Positions 17,654 to 32,100 of a stretch of DNA of 64,000 nucleotides are shown here, piece after piece. The stretch is taken from positions 25,765,829-25,829,828 of the forward strand of contig NC_053418.1 in the NCBI RefSeq assembly GCF_016859285.1. The letters run 5' to 3'. A program made the position numbers and the translations under genes. How positions within the stretch are numbered: position 1 is the stretch's first letter; each line of letters opens with the position of its first letter. The notes under the pieces were generated by a model. That model searched no databases, was not told where the DNA came from, and saw nothing but the letters and a program-made list of their open reading frames with translations. This DNA comes from Xiphias gladius (lineage: Eukaryota > Chordata > Actinopteri > Istiophoriformes > Xiphiidae).

Positions 17654-20600
17654 ATGGACCATGGAGACCGAGGGATGGGCGTCTCTCACCTTCGCTATGA
17701 GGAGGAGGACGGTGAGTGTGTTTGCACATATGTGTGTGGTTCATATCTATGCTAGATCTATCATAGAGTGTTATTAATGGGCTACAAATGAGGAGGGAAG
17801 ATTGACATGAGATTGCTTTTGTTTTTTATTTGTATCTGTGAATGTGTATTTCAGTGGGTTGGGGAGTTGTATACAGATGTTCGTATGATTTTTTTGTGTT
17901 GTGCCTTCACACTGAGCAGCAGGTTAGCAGGTTATGTTCTTTTTCCAAACATCCAATATTGCTTTACCTTTCCCTGTTGTTTGGTTTTTTCACAAGGGGT
18001 TTTGTGTGCAATTAGCATTACATCGACTCCTTAATTGCCAACTGATGACTCACATCAGCCAGATTTCTGTTATTAAACAGGGATTTTAAAGCCAAATGCG
18101 AAATCAAAGGAAAGCTAAGCACTGAGTGATTCTCAAAAGACTTGATTTGCTTTTGTTTGTCACTTTGCCAATAGAGAAAGCTGCTTTTGTTAATGAGCAG
18201 ACATGAGCTATGAAATATAATTCATTCAGAGTTTGTTAAAAGTGGTTTAACATTCATGAAAACACTCCTCTGAGTATGAGGGATTAATGAAAGCTCTCAT
18301 TAGTCAATCTGCCAGTGTTATTGGCCTTCAGTCAGTATTTTGGGGCCTTTCATCAAACTTTCATTTAAGTCACTTGTTGTGGAAAAAATTGTGATCTAAT
18401 TATAGCTTTTTCTTTAAGTAAATTGCAATAGTATTCTTCCACAAAAACCCATATTGGCACTTCAGTTTTGCATTTAAATGAGTGCAACCATTTGGAGTGC
18501 ATATTCATGTAACCATTCAGGAACTCTCCATATTTGTCCCCAGATCATCAGTCCATCTACATTGGTGTCCCAGTGCCTCGAGGATATCGACGCAAACGCA
18601 GGCGAAGGCGCTCTAGTCGTGAGGTCGCTGACATGGACAGGGACAGACGCTATAGCCACCACAGACACCATGAACATGACCGGTACCGAGACATAGACAT
18701 CGAGGAAGGACTCATGGATCCAAACGAGCAGAGTCTCCAAGACGTTCGCCGCACAAGTAAGTCAGTTGCCATAAAAAGACATGTAATGATGTAGGATATT
18801 TGAGGAGCAAGAACTTCCTGAAACAGCTAACAGTAGTCTCACAAGGTCAGACCTCAAATAATTATGACTTGAGGTCTGGTCATTTTTCACCTGTGTTCCT
18901 CGCTGTTTCTGGATTTCTGTGTTGAGGTTTTGATTGGCTGCACTATATGTCAGTCCCCAACCTTTATCTGAGTGCTTTTGAGAGACTAAAAATTAGTGTT
19001 TGAATCAGAGCTCACGAGACTACCTACTTAACTCCGACGTTTTTAGTACACATTGGTTCAACAGGTTTTTAACATTTGTGTTAAAGGGGCATTCTACCAA
19101 TTTTACGTCAAAGGCACTTTACTTGTCATAGTTAGTACTATTCACCCTGTATAATGTCTTTTGTGGCTCTGGAGAAGCTTTCTCAGACTTTCTTTTGGCT
19201 CCACATTTTTAATATAAAATCTGAGGCATGTGGAGTTTGAAGATGTGTCTGTTTAGCAAGCAGTCTAGTTTAATGAAAGACACTATTAAGTTGCATTAAG
19301 GGAAATGTAGAATCCAGTGTTTTTGGAGCTTGACCCATACTAGGAACTAAATCAGGATACCTCGGCCTCTGCTTTATTGATTTTTGGGGTCTATTTATAA
19401 TCTGTCACTTGCAATCCCCCATGTTTATGGGAAGTGCAATTCAAAACAGCCTTACGTTTGGTCAAAGATCTGGCTGGTGACAGACTAAACATTGTGTTGA
19501 CAGTATACTCTTGTGCACCTGTCAGTTGTGCTATCCATCATACACAATTTTGTGACTGTAAACTAAATGAACAAGTGTAAAAAAACATGACTGACTATTT
19601 CGGTTATACAATAAATAATGATGGTGATGAAAAAGAATTTTTGTTGTCAATTAAAAAAAAAATGTTTCTGTCAGCCTGCGTCACTGCATTCCATTATTAA
19701 GAAAGAACTAGGAATAGCCTCTAATACATCTTCTACCTCTCGTTCTAATTAGTTGGATGTGAATACAGTAAAGAAAGATCGTATTTTTTTAGAAATAGCC
19801 CCATTGAATCTAAGACATTCCCTCTGCAGGGTGGGTTTTACTTCAACTATTTGAAAAAAACCTTTCCAAAGGTTTGGCACAAACATAAACCAAGCTGGTT
19901 CCTGTATTAGAATTTTGTTGCATTCTTCTACCTTATGTTTTTGATTTGATTTTTGTCTACTTCCAGGAGTTTTAACAGTAAGCAGCACGCAGCCTGAGAG
20001 TGTGCAGCTTCTGTTTCAGGCTGGAGTTATGATTAACCTGGCAGAACACTTGCTGCTTTGATTTTCAAAGGATTTGGCTGAGAAGGTGCAGTCAGTGGCA
20101 GGGCAGCGAAGGTTTTTACTCTTTCTGGACTGTATGCACACATGCATACAATCATTTGGAGTGTGTAGGCCTCAGTACATTAATATCAATAATGCATATG
20201 GTGTCATTACGAGCAGTTCGATTATAGCAGGGACAATAAAGATGTACAGGACAACAACAGGAGAAAATGGTGTCCGGTGAGGGTAAAGTAATCAACTCAG
20301 AGAGCATAGGAAGGAAATAGACTCTGATTATCCTCATTCTGATAGTAAGACTGAAGGTAGCTGGACTCTTGTCTATTTGACAGCACTTTCTGTTGCCCAT
20401 TACCTGCTGACGTTGCTTCAGAAAAGCATAATTCAACGCATTCTATTGTATTATTCCCGCTTTTTCCTCACCATGTTAACCATATCCAACAAAAATAAAC
20501 TTATAAGTGTTACACGTACCACTTCCTAAATCATCTGCCTCCCTACCCCCAACCTTTCAGACACAAATAACAGAGCCATCACATGCTTTTCACTTCCAAT

Positions 20601-23503
20601 AGCAAATGGCAATAGCAGACACTGATGCTCCCCTTTTCGCATTTTTGCTGGCTGGTCGCAGATACAGGTCTCTAAAACTCTTTTACAGTATCAGTGTATT
20701 TTTACAGTATTTTACTGTATCTCAGCATGTGGATTGGGACATGGGCAGGGACATGAAAGTCGGCTGTCTATGTTGTTCATCTGTATGTTTCTGTGTGGAA
20801 TGTGTACAGGCTTTGAAAACACATCTCCCATGGGACATTAAAGGATTATCTGTCTTAGCAGACAAAGCAGCTAAGGAGTACTCGCTGAGGTAGAAGGAGC
20901 TGGTGACCTACATGACAACATCTACCTCACCGCAAGACGTAAATGGTCATGAATGTTGTATTTTGTTGGTAACATTTTTTTTAGTTGGTAACAAATATTT
21001 TGTTGTTTTTTTTTCTCCGGTTTTGTATGATTGATCATACAAAAATCCATGCCCGATGCCCATTCAGAAAAGAAAACATATAAGTGTAATTCACTGTTAG
21101 TTGCTGCTAATAAAGTGTTTCAATATCATTGATCACTGGTGGTTTTATAAGACTCCCCATGTACAGTAATTACCATTCAGCTAATCTATAGGTTAGCAAC
21201 ACTGTGGCCAGCTGACTTGTCATTACCCTAAGGCATAGTTCATGAGCATGCGGTCCAATTTAATCTCCATACAAATAATACAGCAATTAAATGGATTGCA
21301 AGTACAGCAGGCTCATGATTGAATACCTATAATCAGGTAGTATGAGTGTGGGATCTGGATGTAAGAAAAGAATCAGACGGTGGCTTCACATGATGGAGGA
21401 CCAGCACAGTCTCCAGACCTAAACCCCATGGAGCTGGTTTGGGATGAACTGGGCAGATGGTGGAAGCAAAGCAACCTACAAGTGCAACATATTCGTGGCA
21501 ACTTCTGCAGCAGTGTTGGGACAAACTTTCCGAACAAGATTTGATTTCCACTGTAGAAATAACGCCATGGTAAAGATGCAGGCTACAGCTCTGAACGGCA
21601 GGTCATTAACACAAAAGTGAAGCCAAGTTGCTACTACAACAACTAGATCTAAGCATGCAACTACAACTTTTTTCCCGTCAACATTATGTTTTAGGCAACT
21701 TATATAATCCTTAGGACCTTGAAGGCATTTATAACTCTATTACATGACGTTGCAAATTGTAAAAAAATCTCAAAAACATTCTTTCATTCCAACAAGTGTC
21801 TCCGGCGGCAGAGCGCCTACGTTACATCCTGAGTGAAGATGATGACATGCCCACGCCAACACTCTTCACTGAAATGGACACTCTGCAGAGAGAAGGAGAC
21901 GAGCTGGAGTGGAAGGAGTCTGCCAGGTGATGACTATACTCACAAACACTCAAAAATAAGATTACACTGCTACTAAGCTGTTTTGCTTTTGCTTTAAGAT
22001 TGAAACCTGGAATATATCCAATCGAAAAATGATTCAGCCTAGTCAAATGCATATCGGTACAAGATGAAACTTGGTAACAAGTATTAAAACTAGGCACAGA
22101 CCATCGTCCAGAGTTATAGTATTGTCAGTGAAATTGGTTACTGAGGCAATTAAATACAATAGAGCCATGATTAATGTTATGACAAGTCAAAATGTCTACT
22201 CTGAAAAAGGTCTTTTGCTGATATAAAATGTAGTATGCAAAAGTATGCTTTTGCAACTGCATGGATAATATCTTATCCCAAATTTATTTTGTGGGACAGT
22301 TAAGAGGAAATTAGATGTTTCCAGAGGAATTGCCATGTTTTTTCAGAATAAAAACTGGAAGTAAAGACCAAGCACAACTCAGAAAATGGTGTGTTTGTGC
22401 AATCAGAACTATCAGTCCACAATTACAGAGCCTACATAAAATTTAGTCTGGCTCAAGCAAATTCATCCTCAGATCACATTGAAAATTGTGCTTTGTCAGA
22501 CTTAGGAATGCTAGAAGAAGATCAAACTGAATTCAAAGCAAAGACAAAACAGTTTCAGTTTTAGTGCTGGAAAAAGTCATAAAATGATCATTTAACATAT
22601 GCTGCAATACAAGTCCAACTGCCGAGCAGCACAGTGGTCTTCTCTGGGTGAACTGAGGTTTGTGCTACTTGCCACAAACACCACATGCCTGGGAGCTGCC
22701 AACTCAAACCACAGACATCTACCGAGCAGTGGGCACCAACAGCAGAGTTGAGCTGCCAAGCTCAAAAGAATCTCAGCAATTGTGTATTCCTCACCTGTTC
22801 TTTCTCTCTGTGTGTTTTGATACCCGCAGGTGGGTGAAGTTTGAAGAGAAGGTGGAGGAGGGAGGAGAGAGATGGAGTAAACCCCATGTGTCCACGCTGT
22901 CCTTGCACAGTCTTTTTGAGCTCAGGACATGTCTCCAGACGGGAACGGTGCTGCTGGACCTGGAAGGCTACTCACTGCCTCAAATAGTCGGTGAGATTTT
23001 CAGGACCTCATTTATTTCTCCTTGTCTGTGAGAATTCAGAAGTCACTGTTAATGTATGTTTGGTTTTATATTCAGCCGCGGTGGCATCATTTTGTCTGAT
23101 GTATTTTTGTGTATAATTAATATTAGCCTGTAAGATGTTTAATAATATTAGCCTGTACGTTAGCTTGTAACTTGGAACTAGGATACCAGACACACTTTAA
23201 TGAGAATTGCTCACCTGGCACATAAGCCAAAAAGGTTTTCTAGCTTCCTGGCTCACTTATGCGTTGTGCGGCAACACTGCACATGCACATTAGTGTTTTC
23301 GCCATTGGCAATTCATAATAAACCGACCTAGTTTGCAGTTCTAAGCATCTTGTCAACAGTTTTACTCTTTTAAAAAGAAGAAAGGGGATTTTTCTGCTGA
23401 TGACCGCCGGGGTACTTGGTAGCAAGGATCAGTGGTAGAGCTGTATCCAGTTCTCTTATACACTGATTGACCACAATATTAAAACAGTAACGGGTTTTAA
23501 TGT

Positions 23504-23554
<51 letters not shown>

Positions 23555-26135
23555 GTAGATAGATAGATAGATGCTTTACATATATATATATAAAGTAATA
23601 TAGGAAGTTGGTGGAACATAATTTTTAGTGAGTGGTGACACACCTCTACCTCATAAAATGAATGAATCAGGTGGTATACCAGTTGAAAGTACTTTTCTAA
23701 ATGAAACACCTAAACTGATTCATTTTATGAGGTGCAGCTGTTTTTTCCCTGCTTGAGTGCAAACCTGGAGAATAACAAACTTTATTAAACTAATGTAAGT
23801 ATTGTCACAGCTTCACATGTTAAACAATTTGAACAGTTATTTTCCTTATTTCTCATTAATGTTTAGACTGTAGCCTAATCTAGCAAAAATAATGCTGTTA
23901 ATGTGCAGGGTCATTATGGCCACCTTGGAATCACGGTGCATATTTTTGACTTATCATGAATCCAAACCAGTAGCCTTACTCGTCTGCGGCAAAATTAAAC
24001 AAACGCTTGTAATTTTTTATTGAAGCTCCATATAGAACCAGTTTTTATATGCATGTACATACCCCCATGTTGTTTGTTGGTAGCTCATACCTCAATTTTG
24101 CATTCCTTGGTCGTTTGATTGGTTGGTTAGTTCTAGACCAATAGCACTTACTCTCGAAAATTGGCTCAGCAGTGTCAGATGTTTATTAACGTTCAGCAGG
24201 TGTTATAGATTAGGTGCTTGATCATTTCCATGAAAAAAAAGGGAATAAAACATGAAACATCTTTTAGGTTGATCGCTCTTTCTAGACACATGAAGGAATC
24301 TTAATGACTAATATCCTCAGAGAACTTGCTCTCACTATATTACTAGTCTATTTAAGTATAGGTGCATTGTCTGGATGTATACATAAAGTATACACGGATC
24401 ACAGCTAACAGGGAGGCTGGCTTGTTTATTTAGGACATTCTGAAAATACAAGGCGCTTAATCTAGGGTGTTGTGGTGAACAAACACACATCTGTAGAGAA
24501 ATTATGAGTAATTCTGTTGCCTTCACCTTAACCTGTCATCTAGTTACACTGCGTCACATCCTTTTGACTCTTTCACAAGACTTTATGCAACATTTGTCTC
24601 TTAGCACAGTAAAACCTGATTTGGTTTCTTAGGGTCCTTTTAATTGAGCAGTTCTTTTTAAGTAAAAGTGACCAGCTGGAATCCTTAGTTAGCAACTGTT
24701 CTTAGAAAATACCTCTTTGCTGCAGGAAGAAGTTCTCCAGTAAACCGTGATGATGATATCACACAGAAGAGTAGACTGTCTGAGTTCATTCATATGAGAT
24801 GCATAAACATTGCTCTTATGGAGCCCGAGGGGGACCTGGATTACCCAATCTCAGGAGGGGAATCAACCAGCAAAGTCATTCTTTATACTGAGCACTAATC
24901 TGTGCTTCAGTACTTCTTAAATCTACAAGCTACACCTTTTGTTGCATATGTTGAATATATATATACAGAATGTGTATTGTTAAAGGGCATTTGCCATTTG
25001 GTGGCCATTTTAATACTGTTTTCTGAAATGTACTCAGTATTATGAACAATTGTACACTATATGGACTTTACATACATACATGTTAATACATACAACAGAG
25101 ACCGCAATGCATAATATACCAAAAAAACTACAGTATTATAGTTTTGGCACGTGTCAAGGTGGAAACACTGGATCCGCAAGTCATATTTTCTCATGTAAAA
25201 TACAAATGTGTCTTTTTCCAGATGACATCATTGAGAGACAGATAGAGGAGGGCATGATATCCCCTGATCTGAGAGAGAAGATCAGTTTTGTCCTGCTGAG
25301 GAAACATCGACACCAGACCAAGAAGCCCATCCACCGCTCGCTAGCCGACATTGGCAAGTCCAGCTCTTCGACCAGTGAGTGTCTTTACCTGTAGCTGTTG
25401 TAAATTGTCATCTAGCTGTATCCAAAAACTACACGATGGGACCAATATTCCAGTATTGAGTTTAAGGGTTTACAGATCTACAGCGCTGACAAATTAATAA
25501 TTACCAGGTCACTTGACATTATGTGCATTTTCTTTCTTTTACAAAATGTCCATTTGTAAAATTTAAGGAGGTTGTAGTGGTGAATGGCAGACACTTTGTC
25601 ATATCTTATTTCCATGATTGATAAGACTACATACAATGTTGGACAGCATGAATTATGACATGAAAATTACATGAAATATCATTGTGCTTCCCTGAGATAT
25701 AGCAATTTCTTTTCTTTATCAATGATTGGTCCATTCTGGTCCCACATATGATTGTTCATTATGTATATATTTGACTCACTTGGTAAATGAATGAACACAC
25801 TCCTGAAGTAAACAAGGCTTAATCCTCCACAGGGAATATATAAATGTTTGATGAGTTAATTACCGCTGTGGCATTTCCTCATCTCCTCTCATAGATAAAT
25901 AATAAAGCATCACCTCTAACCACACTGCTGGTGTTTGTGTCGCTTTCTGCTTCCCCTCCCCTGCCAGATCGTAATGTAGGGTCCCGAGGTGGGCCAGGTC
26001 CAGGGCCAGGTCCGGGGCCAATTGCAAACTTTAACCGATCCACAGAGGACCTCCGAATGAAACAGCAGTCTGCCAACTATGGCCGCCTGCGTGAGTGAAT
26101 GTCTATGGGTTCTTGGTCTGGGGTTTCGGCTCACA

Positions 26136-26170
<35 letters not shown>

Positions 26171-29100
26171 GTCTTTCTTTTTTCAGGTATAAGGTATGGT
26201 TAGGTTTTGATTCATGAAAATCCATGAAGGTAGAAAATAATCAATCAAATATAATATAAAATACATTTTCTAAAAATGTGACCACGTTCATGAGTCATGT
26301 TGGGTGTAAAAGCCTCTGAAACAGGACTGAAATCATCCCAGAACTCTAAAACTCCAATTGACACCCAGCAGCTTTCACAGAGACTATGGACTGCTACACA
26401 GTAACTCCTGGATCACAATGTAATATTTCATTGCTTAGATATTTAATATAAAAATCTCAAAGAGCGATAAAAATCAGAGGTGGATTTTTACTCAAAGGCC
26501 AGTATCAGCCAGATTGATTTGTTAAAGTGAGCCATCTATCCTTGGACTCAGCAAGTAAGACTGACCCCTTCACCACCTGCACTTCAACACACGCAAGACG
26601 TGCTTTTAATAGACCTCAGCTTGCAAGAGTAAGGGCTGCTTAAGTCCTCGAAGCCTAAATATCGTCACTGCCTTTTTGGGTGAAATGACCTATTAGAGGT
26701 AAGGAATCATGATTCAGTGGATAGGCATCCAACAAGACAAGACATCAGTCTAAACAAATTAGTGTAAATAATAGGACCAATTTCAAACTTTTTGCTCTTT
26801 TGATTGAGGTTTCAAACTGAAAGCATTATTCCCTACCTGCTAAGTCATACAATGCTAAACATGTAATTTGATCAGTACCTCACTGTCAAAAAACTTGTAC
26901 ATTATAGGTGTCGTAAAAGGAGACTTAATGGCAAAACTGTTGTATTGGATTGAATTAGACTTTACAGGTGTACCTGATATAGTGGCAACCGAGTCTATGC
27001 GCGAGATAACACTGTCAGAGTTTAAATGATTTAAAGCATGCAGTATGTAATTAAAATGTTATAAATGTTACTGTTGCTGGGTTGCCTTACAGGTCACGCT
27101 CAGAGTAGGAGTATGAATGATATTGCAGATACTCCAAGCACAGACCAGGTGAGTCATTATTGTGACTTTACAGCTCAGCCCGCTTTCAATCCTCTTTACA
27201 GCAAGAGTACATCTTTTACATACATAAACATTAAATACTGATATTGAGGTCAAAAAAAATATATATGAAATATAAAATTTTTTTTTATCAGTATGGCTTT
27301 GGAATTATATACCGGAGTATTTGTAATGACCAAATTCATTTTCCTGTCTTTTATAAAATCAAAATGTATATTTATCTGCATAGAAGCCATCTCTGGAGTG
27401 TGTACTCATTTTCCACTTTGTTGCTTTCCATTATTGGCAAGATTACCAAACTCATGTCTCAGTAAGACATTGTGTTGTGTTGAATTGATGTTTCACTGGA
27501 GTGTTGGGAGTTAGCTCTGTCCTAAGTGCCATCAATCTTTCATTGCAGTTGCTAGTGAAGGTGACAGCTTGTGATGGAGAAAGCGTGCAAACACATAACT
27601 CACTCATTATTGGGACTGATGCAGTAATGTGTCTTAAACCCGGTGACAAATGCTTGAACGGCTGCAAGGGCGTGCTGTTGTTGCTTGGATTAGGCTACTG
27701 GGCTTTTAAACAGAGAGGTCAGGATTAAGTGTCATTTACTGTGGTGACTAATGTATAAAAATAAATGAATGACAATTTGTTTACGAGTGTGTGATGTGGG
27801 CCATGAACATTATTCGTCAGTGCAACTATGAGGACAAGTACTGGTTGTCTGGTTCCAAGTACCCCAGTTATGAGTGGTGGGCTGGATGTTCAAGTTGTTT
27901 ATTTACAGGCCTACAGTAGGTCACATGTGACCACGGACAAGTGACAGTGTGTTACTGTTTGTGTTTATGTGTGTGTGTGTGTGTGTGTGTGTGTGGCATA
28001 TTATTTGTGTCAATATTGAGCTGGCACCACAAAAAACATGGATCTCATTGTCTAGTCCGCGTGCTTGGCCCTCACATGTAGCAAGATTCAGGCTGGGGTT
28101 ATTGGCAAGGCACTCAATTATTGAGTGTTATTGTGCTGCCGTCCAATTTCCTGCCACACCTTTACATGTAATCAGACAGGTCAGGTTAGCTTGCCATCCC
28201 TCTTTCTCCCTCTGCCACAGCTGGGTCAGGCTTCATTTGTTTTGCCTCTCTGATTGGTGCTACTGGAGGTTTAATGCTCATGGAACAACGTTGGGTTGTT
28301 ACCTTGCAAAAGTCTGCTGATTTAATGATGAGAAGATGAAACTTAAAAAATCCCAGTAGGGAGATCAGGTCATTGCAGGAGCAAAGACTGAAAGAACAGA
28401 CACCTGTATGGCTGCAACTAACAGTTATTTTCATGATCAGTTAATTGCCCAATCATTTCCTTGATTAACTGATTAATTGTTTTTCCGATAAAATGTAAGT
28501 AAATACTGAAAAATTAACATTATAACTTCCGAGAGCCTAAGGTGACACCTTTAAATTGCTTGTTTTATTTTTATTACTGCAATATGTTCGCTTCACTATC
28601 ACATTGGACAAAGAAAAGCAGCAAGTCTTCACATTCGAGAAACTGGAACCAGGGAATGTTTGCCATTTCGGCTTAAAAAAAAAGACTGAAACGATCAATC
28701 GAGTATCTAAATAGTTTGCAATTCATTTTCTGTCTAATTGTTTCAGCTCTAAAAACATGTAAATTAAAAAAATATGTGACTCAAAAGCAATAAATATTTT
28801 TTTAAAAATGCTGCAAAGGACAAAAGGAAAAAAATACAAACCCAACATATCAAAAGTTGTGAAAATATCATGTAGGACTGGCACAAACTCTACTACTATA
28901 AGATGATACTCACCATGTTCTCTCTTTTTTCCTGCACTTTCTGTAGCTAAAAAACAAATTCATGAAGAAGATCCCTAGAGATGCAGAGGCATCCAACGTC
29001 TTGGTGGGTGAAGTGGATTTCCTCAACAAACCCTTCGTAGCCTTTGTACGCTTGGCCCAGGCCACAACACTAGGAGGTCTGACTGAGGTCCCTGTGCCCA

Positions 29101-32100
29101 CCAGGTGAAATGATCTGCAATATCTGTCGCTTCTTTACCCTCACTTAACAAAGTCCTTTTCACAGACACCTACCAACCCTGCACATACCTCACATTTGTC
29201 TCATCACTGTACAGATTCCTGTTTATTCTGTTGGGACCCCAAGGAAAGGCCAAGTCGTATAATGAGATTGGCCGTGCCATAGCAACCCTAATGGTAGACG
29301 ATGTAAGTATCCTGTGTTTTAATCCTGTTTACATGATATGCCTTCTTTGTGAGACAGCAGACACTGACACTAACAATGTCTCAGTAAACTTTCTGGAAAG
29401 AGAAAGTGTAATTTCCTGTAAAGGCTGTGAGCTACAGTAAAAGCTGAAATGTATGCAGCATGTGTGGTATGTGCCTTAGCCTGCCAATCCACTAGGATAC
29501 CCACTATTTTATTTTAATTACACCAGGAAGTGATGCTGATTGATAAGCAGGAGCAAGTTTCTATTGGGATAATGAGTCACCCATGGTTTGCTAATGGGCG
29601 TGCTATTCTTGCTGCTGAATGCAGTTTTATCTACATAGATGGATGACTTTTAAATTAAATTTAACACTGGTACTGTTTTTTAGGCCACACTAGTGCCAAT
29701 GCTCTATGGATGGCCATGTCAGCTAGTTGGTTGGTTGGTCCACCATGAAATTTGGTACGGACATTAATTTGTGGTGCCCAGAGAATGAATCCTAATAGCT
29801 TTGGTGATCCTTTGACCTTTCCTCCAGCACCAGCATGAGTTTGACAATTGTGTTTTTGAGTGAAATATCTCCACAACTATTAAATGGATTGAAAGCTGTT
29901 ACAGGCATTCATGTCCTCTTCAGAATGAATAGCAAAAACTGTAGTAATAACTTTGGTGATACCTCAAGTTTCCATATAGCACCATCAACAGGTGAAAATT
30001 TTTATTTGCCCTGTACTTTGGTAAATAACCACATACCTGCAAGTGTGATGACAGGCCCATCAGACTCAGCTCTACTTTTTGTTAAGTGAGATTGTTATCA
30101 TGTTAACATGCTAAACTAAGATGGTGAACATGGAAAGCATAATATCTGCTAAATTTAAGCAGGTAAGCATTGTCATTGTGATCTGACATTAGCATTTCGC
30201 TCAAGTACAGCCTGACAGAGGTGCTAGTGTGGCTATAGACTCCTGTTTGCTGTTTTAGCAGGGCTCTATGCTAATGTTTCCTCATTTATTCAGTAACAAA
30301 ATGCTTGCTGGGTTTATTCTTGTGCTTACTTCATCTCTATGTGACTGACAAAGAAGCAGTGAGCCAAAGACTTGACACTGACGTCAATCGTAAAACATTT
30401 GTCTTATTACTTGGTTTAATTTAAGTTTGAGTGTTTCTTATATTATTTAACATACAGTAGGCGGAGGCAGCCTATAAAATCAATTTGCAGTTACTAGCTG
30501 GATTTAAATTAGAAACTTGGCAGCTTAGAGAAATACATTCAGTGATTGATCTACAGACAAAAATCAAGTTAGACTGTTTGTGTAGTACAGAGAAAATCAA
30601 TGAAGGTACCGTACAACATTCTTGGTAAAAATATTTCTTTCCTCAGGCTATAGACACCTGATGCTTTTAATTTAAAAAAAAGTTTCACTGTAATATTTAG
30701 GTTATGCTGTTTTCTGGTTTACAGTCCCAATGACCTGATGTCTGTGCAACATGCAGTGATCAGTAACCAAAGTAGAACTGGACCAATGCCAGAGTCATTA
30801 CCAATTAGAATCTTTGATTTTTTTCTATATTATGATCCTGTGTACTTGACTCACAGTGTTTCCAGGACATGATTAGCTAGTGACTGACAGTTGTTTTTAA
30901 TATAATCCAACTGGGTTCAAAATGTTGATATAGCTTCTATGATTTATGTTTAACAAGCCTCCAGAGGCCATCAGAGAGGATGGGAAAGAGTCAGATCCAA
31001 GTTATTAGAACAGTACATACCAATCACTATCACCATGATATAAGCCAAGTGAAATGGTGGAATTCTCTCCCTTTATCTCTCCCCCTCCCAGCTCTTCAGT
31101 GATGTAGCCTACAAGGCCAGAGACCGGGAGGACCTCATCGCAGGCATAGATGAGTTTTTGGATGAAGTAATTGTGCTTCCACCAGGAGAATGGGATCCCA
31201 AAATCCGCATTGAGCCGCCAAAGAAAGTCCCCTCGGCTGACAAAAGGTTGAACTTTTACCATCCACCTCAATAATGTACATGAATCTCTCAGCTTCTCTG
31301 TCTGTGGCACAATGAGCAATATGCCTACAACAGTTGTAACAGGTTAAACCTTCGCCAGCAAAATAAAGTTTATTGAATGAAACCCAGAGATTACAGCTTA
31401 ATGCAGGGTGGAATACTGCTTGCATGTCAACAAGCATCAGCCAAAGCTTGCGGGGTTGAACAGCCTCTGAAACAGCACTTACAACATCATGGAGATCCCA
31501 TTCAATACACACAAATGAATGAATTGATATGGCCCATATTTGGTTCCATCTGTGCCATATGTTTATTTTTTGCAGGAAGTCAGTGTTCTCCTTGAATGAA
31601 CTGGGACAGATGAACGGTACAGCTGGGGGAGGAGGAGGCCTGGCTGAGGATGAGGAGATGCCAGTGCAACATGAGCTCGGAGAGGAGCTGGCATTCACTG
31701 GACGGTAGGTAGTCAAGGCCACATGGCAAACTGGTGAGAGGTTTGGTTCAAGCTTCACCCGATTGTGGCATATTGAAAGGAAGATTAAATATGAATAAAT
31801 CCAAATTTGGTAAAGTGGGCAAAATATCTGGGTATAAATTCAAATCCCCAAAAGATACAGGTGCTCCCCAATGAGCACTTTAAGTAAGGATACAAAGATT
31901 AGTCTTCAGTCAAGTTGGCAGTGTTGGACTACCAGTTTCAGCTGTGCCTAAAACCACAGGATCAACAAACGCAATTATTCCTCTTCTTGTTTTGTTTAAA
32001 AGCAGGAAATGTACAATAAAATAAAATTTAAAATGTAAGTTTATCTTGATCTAATGCATGATCTTTTTCATAAGCTTTATTAGAACAAGTTGAATTGTGG

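Noticed and set aside
18847..18893. Inverted GACCTCAA / TTGAGGTC pair in slc4a5 intron 2
   Set aside because: Arms of about ten bases with a short AT spacer. Too short to distinguish from chance or a repeat relic.
23504..23572. Tandem GATA array considered as a CRISPR-like or regulatory array
   Set aside because: Units are four bases with no spacers. This is an ordinary microsatellite.
31135..31758. 207-codon open frame on the - strand
   Set aside because: Antisense of slc4a5 exons 10 and 11 plus the intron between. No similarity of its own.
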